The notes under the pieces: model-generated
The model's input: the letters and a program-made list of their open reading frames with translations, nothing else
Told to the model about the DNA's origin: nothing
Database searches by the model: none
Part shown: positions 36,131 to 42,895 of the stretch, one piece after another
How positions within the stretch are numbered: the first letter of the stretch is position 1
Layout: every line of letters starts with the position of its first letter
Assembly: GCA_017541375.1 (NCBI GenBank)
Contig: JAFXZE010000005.1
Coordinates: forward strand, 245,919 to 309,918
Reading direction: 5' to 3'
Length of the DNA: 64,000 nucleotides
Source: Clostridia bacterium
Lineage (GTDB): Bacteria; Bacillota; Clostridia; Christensenellales; UBA1242
Translations under genes and position numbers: made by a program

Positions 36131-36250
36131 ACGCTATTTATAATATGCACTTAACTTTTAAAGCACTTAAAAAAGTTAGCACTATAAAAATGTTGGCACT
36201 AATTATTATTAAGCACTTATATCTTTTAGCACTACTAAATCATTAACGCA
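36131..36250. repeat. Phased array of GCACT-like cores, block 2
   Basis: Eight cores start at 36131, 36147, 36163, 36179, 36196, 36213, 36229 and 36246 (steps 16 or 17 bp), mostly GCACT, with ACGCT and ACGCA at the ends. The 165-bp gap from block 1 equals ten steps of 16.5 bp, so both blocks keep one phase. Confidence 0.75.
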
Positions 36251-36331
36251 AAGACATTTTTCGATATAGTGATTTTATGTTTGATTTTTAAATTAGGACA
36301 TATTAATAAATTTATGCGCTCAAAATACTTT

Positions 36332-36348
36332 TGTGGATAAGTGGATAA
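36332..36348 (-). promoter_or_regulatory. Tandem double DnaA box, left of parS
   Basis: TTATCCACTTATCCACA read leftward: two overlapping DnaA-box sequences. The same 17 bases recur at 36386, 40851, 41278 and 62768. Confidence 0.75.
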
Positions 36349-36358
36349 CTTTTTTAAA

Positions 36359-36374
36359 TGTTTCACGTGAAACA
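36359..36374. promoter_or_regulatory. parS: parS centromere site
   Basis: TGTTTCACGTGAAACA is a perfect 16-bp palindrome identical to the canonical chromosomal parS. ParB loads here and spreads, and ParA then moves the origin. It lies about 230 bases upstream of parA. Confidence 0.95.
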
Positions 36375-36385
36375 TAATGTTGATA

Positions 36386-36402
36386 TGTGGATAAGTGGAT
36401 AA
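36386..36402 (-). promoter_or_regulatory. Tandem double DnaA box, right of parS
   Basis: Second copy of the 17-base double box, so that parS is bracketed by two copies in the same orientation. Confidence 0.75.
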
Positions 36403-36554
36403 CAAGAGATAGTATAATACTAAAGCGCTTTTTTGTGGTTAGGTTTTACTCTTTTAGAAAGAATATTAATAAATTGGTGCTATCAATATTTGGTGAAAAC
36501 AAATTTTTATAAAACTAATTAGTGCTTACATTTAAAAAATATGCGCTATTTTAC

Positions 36555-36583
36555 TTGATATCATTTTTTCGTTATGATATAAT
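36555..36583 (+). promoter_or_regulatory. parAB promoter
   Basis: TTGATA, 17 bp, TATAAT, followed by AAGGAGGAG before the parA ATG. Confidence 0.85.
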
Positions 36584-36605
36584 TAAACAACCTAAGGAGG
36601 AGTTT

Positions 36606-37427
36606 ATGACAAAAATTATCGCGTTCTCAAATCAGAAAGGAGGAGTCGGTAAAACAACAACATGCGTAAATCTGGCAACTTACTTAGCTGCTTTTGGTAA
36701 AAAGGTTTTACTGATAGATCTTGACCCACAAGGAAATGCAACAACTGGAGTTGGTGTTGAAAAAACAAAGGACACAAAAACTTTTTATGATGTTATTGTA
36801 GAAGAGTGTGGTATAAAAGATGTAATAGTAGATACACAAATTGTAAATCTTCATGTATTACCAAGTAATGTCGATTTAGCTGGAGCTGAAATAGATCTAG
36901 TGCAAATGGAAAATAGAGAAAAAATCTTAAAATCAAATATAGGAGAAATAAAAAATAATTATGATTACATTTTGATGGATTGTCCTCCATCATTAGGACT
37001 TATAACTGTAAATGCTTTAACAGCAACAGATAGCGTTATTATACCCATACAATGTGAGTTTTACGCTTTGGAAGGTTTAAGTCAATTAATGAACACTATA
37101 AAGTTAATAAAGCAATATTACAATCCAAACATCGAAATAGAAGGTGTTGCTTTAACAATGAAGGATAATAGGAGTAATCTTGTTAATCAAGTAGCGGAAG
37201 AAATTCAAAACTTTTTTGGTAGTAAAGTGTATGATACAATTATTCCAAGAAATGTAAGATTGGCTGAGGCTCCAAGTCACGGACTTCCAATATATTTATA
37301 TGATAGTAAATGTACGGGAGGTATAGCATATCAAGATCTAGCGCAAGAATTTTTAAAGCGTAATAATGATAAAGGGACTTTAATGTCGAAATACAAATTA
37401 TATAAGGGGGAATTATTAGATGAGTAA
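36606..37427 (+). CDS. parA: Chromosome-partition ATPase ParA (Soj)
   Basis: A 273-residue deviant-Walker ATPase. MTKIIAFSNQKGGVGKTTT gives the P-loop with the signature lysine, LLIDLDPQGNATTGVG is the Walker A' region, and YILMDCPPSLG the Walker B. C-terminal YDTIIPRNVRLAEAPSHG is typical of Soj/ParA. It binds DNA as an ATP dimer and positions ParB-parS complexes; Soj also controls DnaA. ATG 36606 follows AAGGAGGAG; an in-frame ATG 28 codons upstream lies before the promoter and is excluded. It overlaps parB by eight bases. Confidence 0.97.
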   Translation: MTKIIAFSNQKGGVGKTTTCVNLATYLAAFGKKVLLIDLDPQGNATTGVGVEKTKDTKTFYDVIVEECGIKDVIVDTQIVNLHVLPSNVDLAGAEIDLVQMENREKILKSNIGEIKNNYDYILMDCPPSLGLITVNALTATDSVIIPIQCEFYALEGLSQLMNTIKLIKQYYNPNIEIEGVALTMKDNRSNLVNQVAEEIQNFFGSKVYDTIIPRNVRLAEAPSHGLPIYLYDSKCTGGIAYQDLAQEFLKRNNDKGTLMSKYKLYKGELLDE

Positions 37428-38586
37428 ACGTTTAGGGAGGGGACTAAGTTCATTATTTGCAGTATATGATGACGACAAAAACAACAAAAAATCAAAACAC
37501 TTCGATGATGACAATACTCAAAAAAATATCAATAACAATACTTCTTATTCAAACGATTTTGATAATAAAATTGATGAAGAATCTCAAGATTTTACAATAG
37601 GTTATGTTGGAGCAGATGTTGATAATGGAGCAATGTCTTATGATTCGTCTGACACTTTATCAACAGCTAATGGGTTACTTGAAAAATATAAGCCTCAAGT
37701 AAAAACAACAGAATCTATAAATGATAGTTACGAAACACAAAAAACTAATCTAGAACAAAAACTAAAAGTTGCTAACGAGGAGATGTATCCAGAAACAACA
37801 ACAAAACAAGTTTCAGTGTCTTTATTACAACCTTACACCGATCAACCTCGTAAGAATTTTGATCCAGACGCATTACATGAGTTGGCGCAATCAATAAAAG
37901 AACATGGTATTATTCAGCCTATTATAGCAGTTGAAAAAGATGGTAAATATGTAATTATTGCAGGTGAAAGAAGATTTAGAGCTGGTAAATTAGCAGGCTT
38001 AAAAACAATGCCTGTAATAGTCAAGAATTATACAGATAGTGAAATGAGAGAAGTTGCTTTGATAGAAAATCTTCAACGCGAGGATTTAAATCCTATTGAA
38101 ACAGCTACAGCTATAAAACAGTTAATTGACATTTACGGTTTTACACAAGATGAGGTTGCTGACAAAATTGGTAAAAGCCGCCCATCAATAACAAATACTT
38201 TAAGACTTCTTAACCTTGAACCCGAAGTATTAACTTTGGTAGAAAAGGGACGATTACAAGCTGGTTTAGCTAGAGCAATGATAGTATTACCTAGAGAAGA
38301 TCAAATAGCGCTAGCAAAAAAGGCTAGCGACGGAAAAATGACTGCGCGTGAAGTAGAAAAAATTGTTCAAGAAAAAATTAGCCCTGAATTAAACAAAAAG
38401 AAAAAGACTGAAAGCTTATCTTTGGAGTTAATTTCAATGAAAGAAGATATGCAACAAGTATTTGGAACAAAGGTTTCCATTATTGGAAATAACAAAAAAG
38501 GGAGAATTTATTTAGATTATTACAATCAAATTGACTTGGATAGAATTTTTGATTTGGTAAATATTTTAAAACAACAACAGAACTAA
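37420..38586 (+). CDS. parB: Chromosome-partition protein ParB (Spo0J)
   Basis: A 388-residue ParB CTPase. It begins with the ParA-contacting SKRLGRGLSSLF. A ~120-residue low-complexity Asp/Asn/Lys-rich insert follows, which makes it longer than usual (~280-300). The catalytic domain then has LQPYTDQPRKNF, the CTP motif IIAGERRFRAGKLAG (~179-193) and ENLQREDLNPIE. The helix-turn-helix region VADKIGKSRPSITNTLRLL reads parS. The short C-terminal dimer domain ends in IYLDYYNQIDLDRIFDLV. It is coupled to parA by overlap, with AAGGGGGA as ribosome site. Confidence 0.97.
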   Translation: MSKRLGRGLSSLFAVYDDDKNNKKSKHFDDDNTQKNINNNTSYSNDFDNKIDEESQDFTIGYVGADVDNGAMSYDSSDTLSTANGLLEKYKPQVKTTESINDSYETQKTNLEQKLKVANEEMYPETTTKQVSVSLLQPYTDQPRKNFDPDALHELAQSIKEHGIIQPIIAVEKDGKYVIIAGERRFRAGKLAGLKTMPVIVKNYTDSEMREVALIENLQREDLNPIETATAIKQLIDIYGFTQDEVADKIGKSRPSITNTLRLLNLEPEVLTLVEKGRLQAGLARAMIVLPREDQIALAKKASDGKMTAREVEKIVQEKISPELNKKKKTESLSLELISMKEDMQQVFGTKVSIIGNNKKGRIYLDYYNQIDLDRIFDLVNILKQQQN

Positions 38587-38611
38587 CACATCTATTTAAA
38601 AGGAGAATAAC

Positions 38612-39838
38612 ATGTTAGCAAATTGGCAAATGGATATGTGGTCGAGTATTATTGGATTATTTGGTTTTATTCCAAGTTTTGGTTTTATGATAATTGTATT
38701 TACAATTTGTCTAAAAATAATCCTAAGTCCTCTCGATTTTTACAACAAAAAAATTAGCCGAGAATCAGGTATAAAACAAGCTCGCATACAACCAAAACTA
38801 GAAAAATTGAAAAAACAATACAAAGATCCAAAAGTATTTCAACAAAAACAAATGGAGCTTTATAAAAAAGAGGGATATAATATCTACGGATCATGTTTAT
38901 TCATGTTATTGAACTTGGCTGTAACTTTGTTTATATTCATTACCTTATGGATGGGGTTAAGTCAAATGGCACAGGACAGAATTTTGAAGCAATATCAAGA
39001 AATTCAAACAACATTTGAAACAACATTCTATCAGGAATTTGAAAAAATAGGAAAAGATAAGGATACCGTAAATCGAGAATTGAATAATTTAGCAGAGAGT
39101 TATAGACTAGATGCTTTAAACCAATTACAACGAGAATATAATATTGAAAGTATTGATGAAGAAAAATTAACGACAGAACAAAAACAACGCTTACTAACTA
39201 TACAAATGAATTATGCATATTCAGAAATTTCTAAAGAAAATAATATTACGGATACCGCAGTAGAAACAGCAGCGCAACATTATGAAGAGATAAAAAGCGG
39301 GTGGTTATGGATCGATAACATCTGGCAACCAGACACATATGTTGCGGGATTCCCTGATTATAGAGGATTTGCACGAACAGTAAATATTTCACAAATGGTA
39401 AATAACAATAAAATTACTGAAGAAGAATTCAAAAATATTTACAGCAAATATGATGTAATTACATCAAAAATTCAAGCTAATTATAACAGTTGGAATGGAT
39501 ACTTTATCTTAGTGATATTGGCTGGAGCGGTGACTTATTTCTCATTCATAATTACACAAATGATTTCTACAAAGAAAAAGGATAAAGACAAAAACACTGA
39601 ACAGAATGAAGCAACACCAGCAAAAACAATGTCTATTATGAAATTTTTAATGCCAGCGCTAATGATTTACTTCACTTGCACCTATTCAGCAGCATTCGCG
39701 CTATATATCGTAGTGAACTCAGCAATGAGTTTACTAACATCATTTGTTTCTTTAAAAATTTTGGAAAAAATGGACAAAAATAAACCCCAAGAACCAATCG
39801 AAAATAAGAAAATTAAAAAAGTAGAATATAGCAGATAA
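38612..39838 (+). CDS. yidC: Membrane protein insertase YidC
   Basis: A 408-residue Oxa1/YidC-family insertase. The first membrane segment (~12-34) is followed by the cytoplasmic hairpin with IQPKLEKLKKQYKDPKVFQQ and MELYKKEGYNIYGSC, the family signature. A second segment lies near 92-112 (LFMLLNLAVTLFIFITLW). An unusually long ~175-residue charged extracytoplasmic insert follows before the last membrane segments (~296-316 and ~350-385). The C-terminus is basic. YidC inserts membrane proteins with or without SecYEG. It follows parB by 25 bases and probably shares the parAB transcript, an order unlike the usual rpmH-rnpA-yidC. AAAGGAG precedes the ATG. Confidence 0.92.
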   Translation: MLANWQMDMWSSIIGLFGFIPSFGFMIIVFTICLKIILSPLDFYNKKISRESGIKQARIQPKLEKLKKQYKDPKVFQQKQMELYKKEGYNIYGSCLFMLLNLAVTLFIFITLWMGLSQMAQDRILKQYQEIQTTFETTFYQEFEKIGKDKDTVNRELNNLAESYRLDALNQLQREYNIESIDEEKLTTEQKQRLLTIQMNYAYSEISKENNITDTAVETAAQHYEEIKSGWLWIDNIWQPDTYVAGFPDYRGFARTVNISQMVNNNKITEEEFKNIYSKYDVITSKIQANYNSWNGYFILVILAGAVTYFSFIITQMISTKKKDKDKNTEQNEATPAKTMSIMKFLMPALMIYFTCTYSAAFALYIVVNSAMSLLTSFVSLKILEKMDKNKPQEPIENKKIKKVEYSR

Positions 39839-39895
39839 AAAACACTTCATGAAAATTCTTATAAAGAACATTTCATATGAAGTGTTTTTTTATAT
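39839..39895. terminator. Bidirectional terminator between yidC and yidD
   Basis: AACACTTCAT/ATGAAGTGTT with inner GAAA/TTTC pairs and T-runs on the right. It overlaps the end of yidD. Confidence 0.85.
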
Positions 39896-40165
39896 CTTAA
39901 ACATTAAATTCGTTTTTAGGTTGTCAGGTACAACATCTAATCCACCTTTAAATTTTGGCCTACAGCGCAAAATTCTCTTAGCACCCAAAAAACAACCTTT
40001 TATAATTCCAAATCTTTTTATTGCAATTAGGGTGTATGTAGAACAAGTTGGATGATATATACAACAATCAGGAATTATTTTACTTAGAGTATATTTATAT
40101 ATATATATTAGCGCATAACAAAACCAGCGCAATGGAGCAAATATTATTCTAAGAATTGATTTCAT
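39890..40165 (-). CDS. yidD: Membrane protein insertion efficiency factor YidD
   Basis: A 91-residue YidD (DUF37). An amphipathic basic N-terminus (MKSILRIIFAPLRWFCYALI) is followed by CCIYHPTCSTYTLIAIKRFG with the conserved cysteines, then RILRCRPKFKGGLDVVP. YidD aids Sec/YidC-dependent insertion at the membrane. It overlaps rnpA by 17 bases, the typical coupled arrangement. The length is normal (70-100). Confidence 0.95.
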   Translation of the reverse strand: MKSILRIIFAPLRWFCYALIYIYKYTLSKIIPDCCIYHPTCSTYTLIAIKRFGIIKGCFLGAKRILRCRPKFKGGLDVVPDNLKTNLMFKI

Positions 40166-40496
40166 TGATTATTTTTCCTTTTGAAAAAGCTTTATACACA
40201 AGTTGTTTTAAACTCTGATAATCCAAATCTATAACTTCATTATGCGCTACTACAATTATGTTTTTATGCATAATCTTTTCAACATATTCACATAATATAC
40301 TTCTCAAACGGCGCTTGATTTTATTTCTTAGCACCGCATTACCTACTTTGTTATTCACACTTATACCAAAACGAGGAAATGCAAACTTACTTTTGATAGA
40401 ATAAATAGTAATCTGACCAAAATTTAACTTTGAGCCTTTTCTATATACATAATTGAACTCTTTACGCTTTGTAAGGCGATTTTCTCTTTTTAACAT
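40149..40496 (-). CDS. rnpA: Ribonuclease P protein component
   Basis: A 115-residue RNase P protein subunit. LKRENRLTKRKEFNYVYRKG is the usual start. FPRFGISVNNKVGNAVLRNK and KRRLRSILCE form the RNA-binding RNR motif region. It supports the RNase P RNA in tRNA 5' maturation. GGAGG lies before the ATG. The gene is separated from rpmH by a terminator-like hairpin that should lower its expression relative to ribosomal protein L34. Confidence 0.97.
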   Translation of the reverse strand: MLKRENRLTKRKEFNYVYRKGSKLNFGQITIYSIKSKFAFPRFGISVNNKVGNAVLRNKIKRRLRSILCEYVEKIMHKNIIVVAHNEVIDLDYQSLKQLVYKAFSKGKIINEINS

Positions 40497-40511
40497 AAAA
40501 CCTCCATATAA

Positions 40512-40538
40512 AATAAAAACTATGCCTCAGCATAGCTA
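40512..40538 (-). terminator. Partial terminator between rpmH and rnpA
   Basis: Read leftward: CTATGC, loop, GCATAG, then TTTTTATTTT. Placed to reduce rnpA/yidD expression compared with rpmH. Confidence 0.8.
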
Positions 40539-40676
40539 TTACGCACGAACTAACTCTTTGCGTCCGCGGTTACGACGACGTTTTAAAACTTTACGACCAC
40601 TGTTAGTTTTCATTCTTTCACGAAAACCGTGCACTTTACTACGCTGGCGTTTTTTAGGTTGAAACGTTCTTTTCAT
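40539..40676 (-). CDS. rpmH: Ribosomal protein L34
   Basis: A 45-residue protein, [18 protein letters not shown] at the start and [13 protein letters not shown] at the end, clearly bacterial bL34 of the large subunit. The ATG at 40676 has a GGAGG-type site upstream and a consensus promoter 43 bases further on. It heads the leftward rpmH-rnpA-yidD operon. In most Firmicutes dnaA lies divergently next to rpmH; here the origin and a large non-coding region follow instead. Confidence 0.98.
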   Translation of the reverse strand: MKRTFQPKKRQRSKVHGFRERMKTNSGRKVLKRRRNRGRKELVRA

Positions 40677-40718
40677 AAGGCAAATCCTCCATATATATTC
40701 AGTAAAATAGTACTTTTT

Positions 40719-40747
40719 ATTTTATCATATCTAGCTATTTTTGTCAA
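40719..40747 (-). promoter_or_regulatory. rpmH operon promoter
   Basis: Read leftward: TTGACA (40747-40742), 17 bp, TAAAAT (40724-40719). Confidence 0.85.
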
Positions 40748-40850
40748 GTATATGTCAAAAAAAAGACTTATTAAGGTATCAAAAACAAGTTTCTTTAGAG
40801 TGTAAAACATCTCAAATTGCTTCCTATAATATATATATTTATAAAAACAA

Positions 40851-40879
40851 TGTGGATAAGTGGATAAAACTGTGGATAA
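40851..40879 (-). promoter_or_regulatory. DnaA boxes left of oriC
   Basis: A 17-base double box (40851-40867) plus a further TGTGGATAA (40871-40879), all in the orientation opposite to the oriC core boxes. Confidence 0.75.
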
Positions 40880-41125
40880 ATGAATTTTTATACAATTTTT
40901 ATGAATATTTATGCAATAAAATTTTAAAATAAACAAAATTTCTTCAACTAAAATCATCTTTTTATAATAATAGTTAAACATAAATCTTTCTCAACTACAA
41001 AAAATTAGACTCTAAAATTTTTAGAATTTTGAAAAAAATTTTTAAATTCAAAAAAATTTAAGTAAAAAATTTCACCCTAAATAATAAAAAAAAATTGAAA
41101 AAAATACTCCACTGCAAAAAGTAAG

Positions 41126-41345
41126 TTATCCACATAGTTATCCACATAAAAACATAAGTTATCCACAAAATTTGACGAGTTATCCACATAAAAAGCCAAG
41201 TTATCCACATAAATGACATGCGTATTTTTTTGAGATAATTCAGTATTTATCGTATCAATTTAAAAAGAAAATAAAAATTATCCACTTATCCACATACATT
41301 ACTACTACTACTACTCTAAAAGAAATAAAAATAATTATATTCTCT
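41126..41345. other. oriC: Chromosomal replication origin with unwinding element
   Basis: TTATCCACA boxes at 41126, 41138, 41159, 41180 and 41201, then a double box at 41278-41294, all in one orientation. Five bases later comes ACT repeated five times (41301-41315), that is TAG trios on the other strand, and then an A/T-only stretch (about 41317-41340). This box, trio, AT-rich order is the basal unwinding system described for Bacillus subtilis. Further boxes lie at 41399 and 41411 in the opposite orientation. DnaA would load on the boxes, extend along the trios and melt the AT-rich part. The surrounding genes (rpmH, parAB, parS) agree. Confidence 0.88.
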
Positions 41346-41398
41346 CTCTCTACAGGCTGCTAAAAAATAATTTGGTGAATTCTGATTTTTTGTGGAAA

Positions 41399-41419
41399 AG
41401 TGGATAATTTTGTGGATAA
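41399..41419 (-). promoter_or_regulatory. DnaA boxes right of the unwinding element
   Basis: AGTGGATAA (41399-41407) and TGTGGATAA (41411-41419), reversed relative to the core boxes. Confidence 0.7.
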
Positions 41420-41506
41420 AGTATCGATAAATACTAAAGAAAGTCAAAATATTACACCTAATTGGAAATTAAAAATCAAAAATTTAAAAAATTGTGTGAA
41501 AATTTG

Positions 41507-41535
41507 TTGACAAATCAAAAAAAGGTTTGTAAAAT
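41507..41535 (+). promoter_or_regulatory. Promoter of the large non-coding RNA
   Basis: TTGACA (41507-41512), 17 bp, TAAAAT (41530-41535). Transcription would begin near 41542, where base composition changes abruptly from AT-rich to balanced and no reading frame starts. Confidence 0.8.
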
Positions 41536-41867
41536 GAAAATGCAAGGTGAGGATAACACCACTGTCGGGATGATAGGGGACGAGCCTGTGGCGTCGGGAT
41601 ATTGTGATGCATAAAATTTGTGTGTGGATAACTTTAGGCCATGTCGCAGATTTTAGCATTAGGCATGTGGGGCATGTCACAGTATTCTAAAAGGCGCAGA
41701 CCATGTCGGGAGACACGTTAGTTTATTTCATTTGCGGTATCAGCATGCTCATCGTGGCGATATTAAAACTGGTAGGCGGGAATAACACGACTCGGCGCGA
41801 AACCTCATTTTGGGTTCCTTGGTTTATAACTTTGGAGCAGTATCGAACAAAAGTAGATACCGAAAGA

Positions 41868-41940
41868 ATCATGTCGGGATGACAGATTTCGAAGTGCCAA
41901 TGCTGAAATGCTTGGTATACCGTTTACCGCGAGGGACGGT
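41868..41940 (+). repeat. Three-hairpin RNA domain, copy A
   Basis: TGTC-GGGAT-GACA hairpin (41872-41884), CCAA/TTGG stem with loop including CTGAAAT (41897-41915), and ACCGT/ACGGT stem enclosing TACCGCGAGG (41919-41940). The first 18 bases are identical to copy B. Confidence 0.75.
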
Positions 41941-42224
41941 TACGTTCGCTTAATTTCACTTTGGAGCCGTGTGGCAACGTGCAGCGGCTTGTGGCGAGAT
42001 GTAAATGGTGGCAAGCCAACTATCGCCGACAATGATGAACCCTTTTTCGAGCTTAAAGGCGTAACAATAGACAGGTAAGGTGGAAAAAACATCAAATGGT
42101 GAGTTACGTGGCGTGTGCTTTGGGATATAAGCACAACAACTCCGTGCCGTGGATTGAGTCGGGTAATTAGACTCCGTTCTTTTAGGGTCGGCATTACGTT
42201 TTACGTATTCGTTTGAAGGGGAGG

Positions 42225-42301
42225 ATCATGTCGGGATGACAGCGTCCAAAAGCGCTGGGCTGAAATACCCAGGCTTCCATCTACCGCGAGGTGTGGGATG
42301 G
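42225..42301 (+). repeat. Three-hairpin RNA domain, copy B
   Basis: The same order as copy A: TGTC-GGGAT-GACA (42229-42241), CTGGG/CCCAG stem around CTGAAAT (42255-42272), CCATC/GATGG stem around TACCGCGAGG (42277-42301). Stem sequences differ from copy A while pairing is kept. Confidence 0.75.
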
Positions 42302-42450
42302 GGTGCGTAATGCGAGAGTAGTGCGTACTCTGTCAGCAGAAGGTTGCTCCGGATTAGAAAAAATCTGAGGGTATTCCTGCACCTGTTCTAGGCATAGAGC
42401 AGATCAGCAAAATTTGACAGCAAAGTATTTGAAGTGTTGCTGTCGACTGG

Positions 42451-42789
42451 CGTTTAGTTTTTAACGCTGGAAAAAAATAACAAGAGTGAGAAAATCACTA
42501 CATCCAACAGGATTTTATAGCTAAAAATTCTGTTGGTAAGACAATCCTATCGCAAGAGAGGAGTGGCCTGACATGGCCGAGTGAAGTGGGCAAAAAATAG
42601 GCAAATTGACGAAAAGTCAGTGAAAACAAAAGTGTGGAGGCTGAATGTGTTTGGAAATGTTTTAATTGCCGAAAGGTTTTTTGTTGGCTGTCGAACAGAA
42701 ATGGTCGACTCAAACACTTCGTGATTAATTTTGTAAAAAATCAAACGCGAGTTTGAAGGATATGTTTTGTTCGGAAAAATGGACAAAAC
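42451..42789. other. Non-coding stretch between the RNA core and leuS
   Basis: About 340 bases without a supported gene. It contains some hairpins (GCGTT/AACGC near 42450-42470; CCAACAG/CTGTTGG near 42503-42537) and may be the 3' part of the same RNA. No T-box or terminator with a T-run was found. Confidence 0.45.
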
Positions 42790-42836
42790 AAAGTCAATGT
42801 AGTTTGGTAAAATGCCAAGAGACTACACTTGACTTT
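42790..42836. promoter_or_regulatory. Long imperfect inverted repeat overlapping the leuS promoter
   Basis: AAAGTCAA, TGTAGT and TTGG on the left pair with CCAA, ACTACA and TTGACTTT on the right, with two small bulges and a seven-base loop. The right arm contains the leuS -35 hexamer. It may end the upstream RNA and/or regulate leuS. Confidence 0.65.
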
Positions 42837-42857
42837 ATGTGGTGGATTTGTTATAAT
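42829..42857 (+). promoter_or_regulatory. leuS promoter
   Basis: TTGACT, 17 bp, TATAAT; the leader of about 33 bases holds a small TTACG/CGTAA hairpin and AAGGAG. Confidence 0.85.
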
Positions 42858-42895
42858 TTGCTTAGTTACGTATCTGCGTAAATTAAGGAGAAATT

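Larger units (their letters stand above)
41542..42450 (+). ncRNA. Candidate large structured RNA next to oriC
   Basis: About 0.9 kb (perhaps up to 42836) without a credible coding frame, visibly richer in G and C than its surroundings, behind a strong promoter. It is full of hairpins: GGTG/CACC at 41546; ACCGT/ACGGT at 41919; GGCTTG/CAAGCC near 41986; GTGCTT/AGCAC near 42116; GAGTC/GACTC near 42156; AGAGTA/TACTCT near 42315; GACAGCAA/TTGCTGTC at 42416-42444. A three-hairpin domain occurs twice (41868-41940 and 42225-42301), with stems that differ by compensating changes but loops that are the same. Size and complexity recall ROOL, GOLLD or OLE RNAs, but I cannot match it to any of them. It is not RNase P RNA, tmRNA or SRP RNA by their signature motifs. 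The 3' end is unknown. Confidence 0.7.

Noticed and set aside
35801..36250. CRISPR array or plasmid-type iterons.
   Set aside because: Units are only about five conserved bases at 16-17 bp spacing, without repeat-spacer structure, and no cas or rep gene is near.
41919..42301. ACCGCG twice upstream of leuS suggested a T-box riboswitch.
   Set aside because: The T-box core TGGNACCGCG is absent, the elements lie 600-950 bases before leuS and before its own promoter, and no specifier stem or antiterminator could be drawn.
41542..42450. RNase P RNA, tmRNA, SRP RNA or 6S RNA as identity of the large RNA.
   Set aside because: Signature pieces such as GAGGAAAGTCC (RNase P) or the tRNA-like ends and tag frame of tmRNA are missing.
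41444..42786. Minus-strand open frames of 71-84 codons within the non-coding region right of oriC.
   Set aside because: No ribosome sites, odd composition (many rare or aromatic-rich stretches), and they run across hairpins of the candidate RNA.
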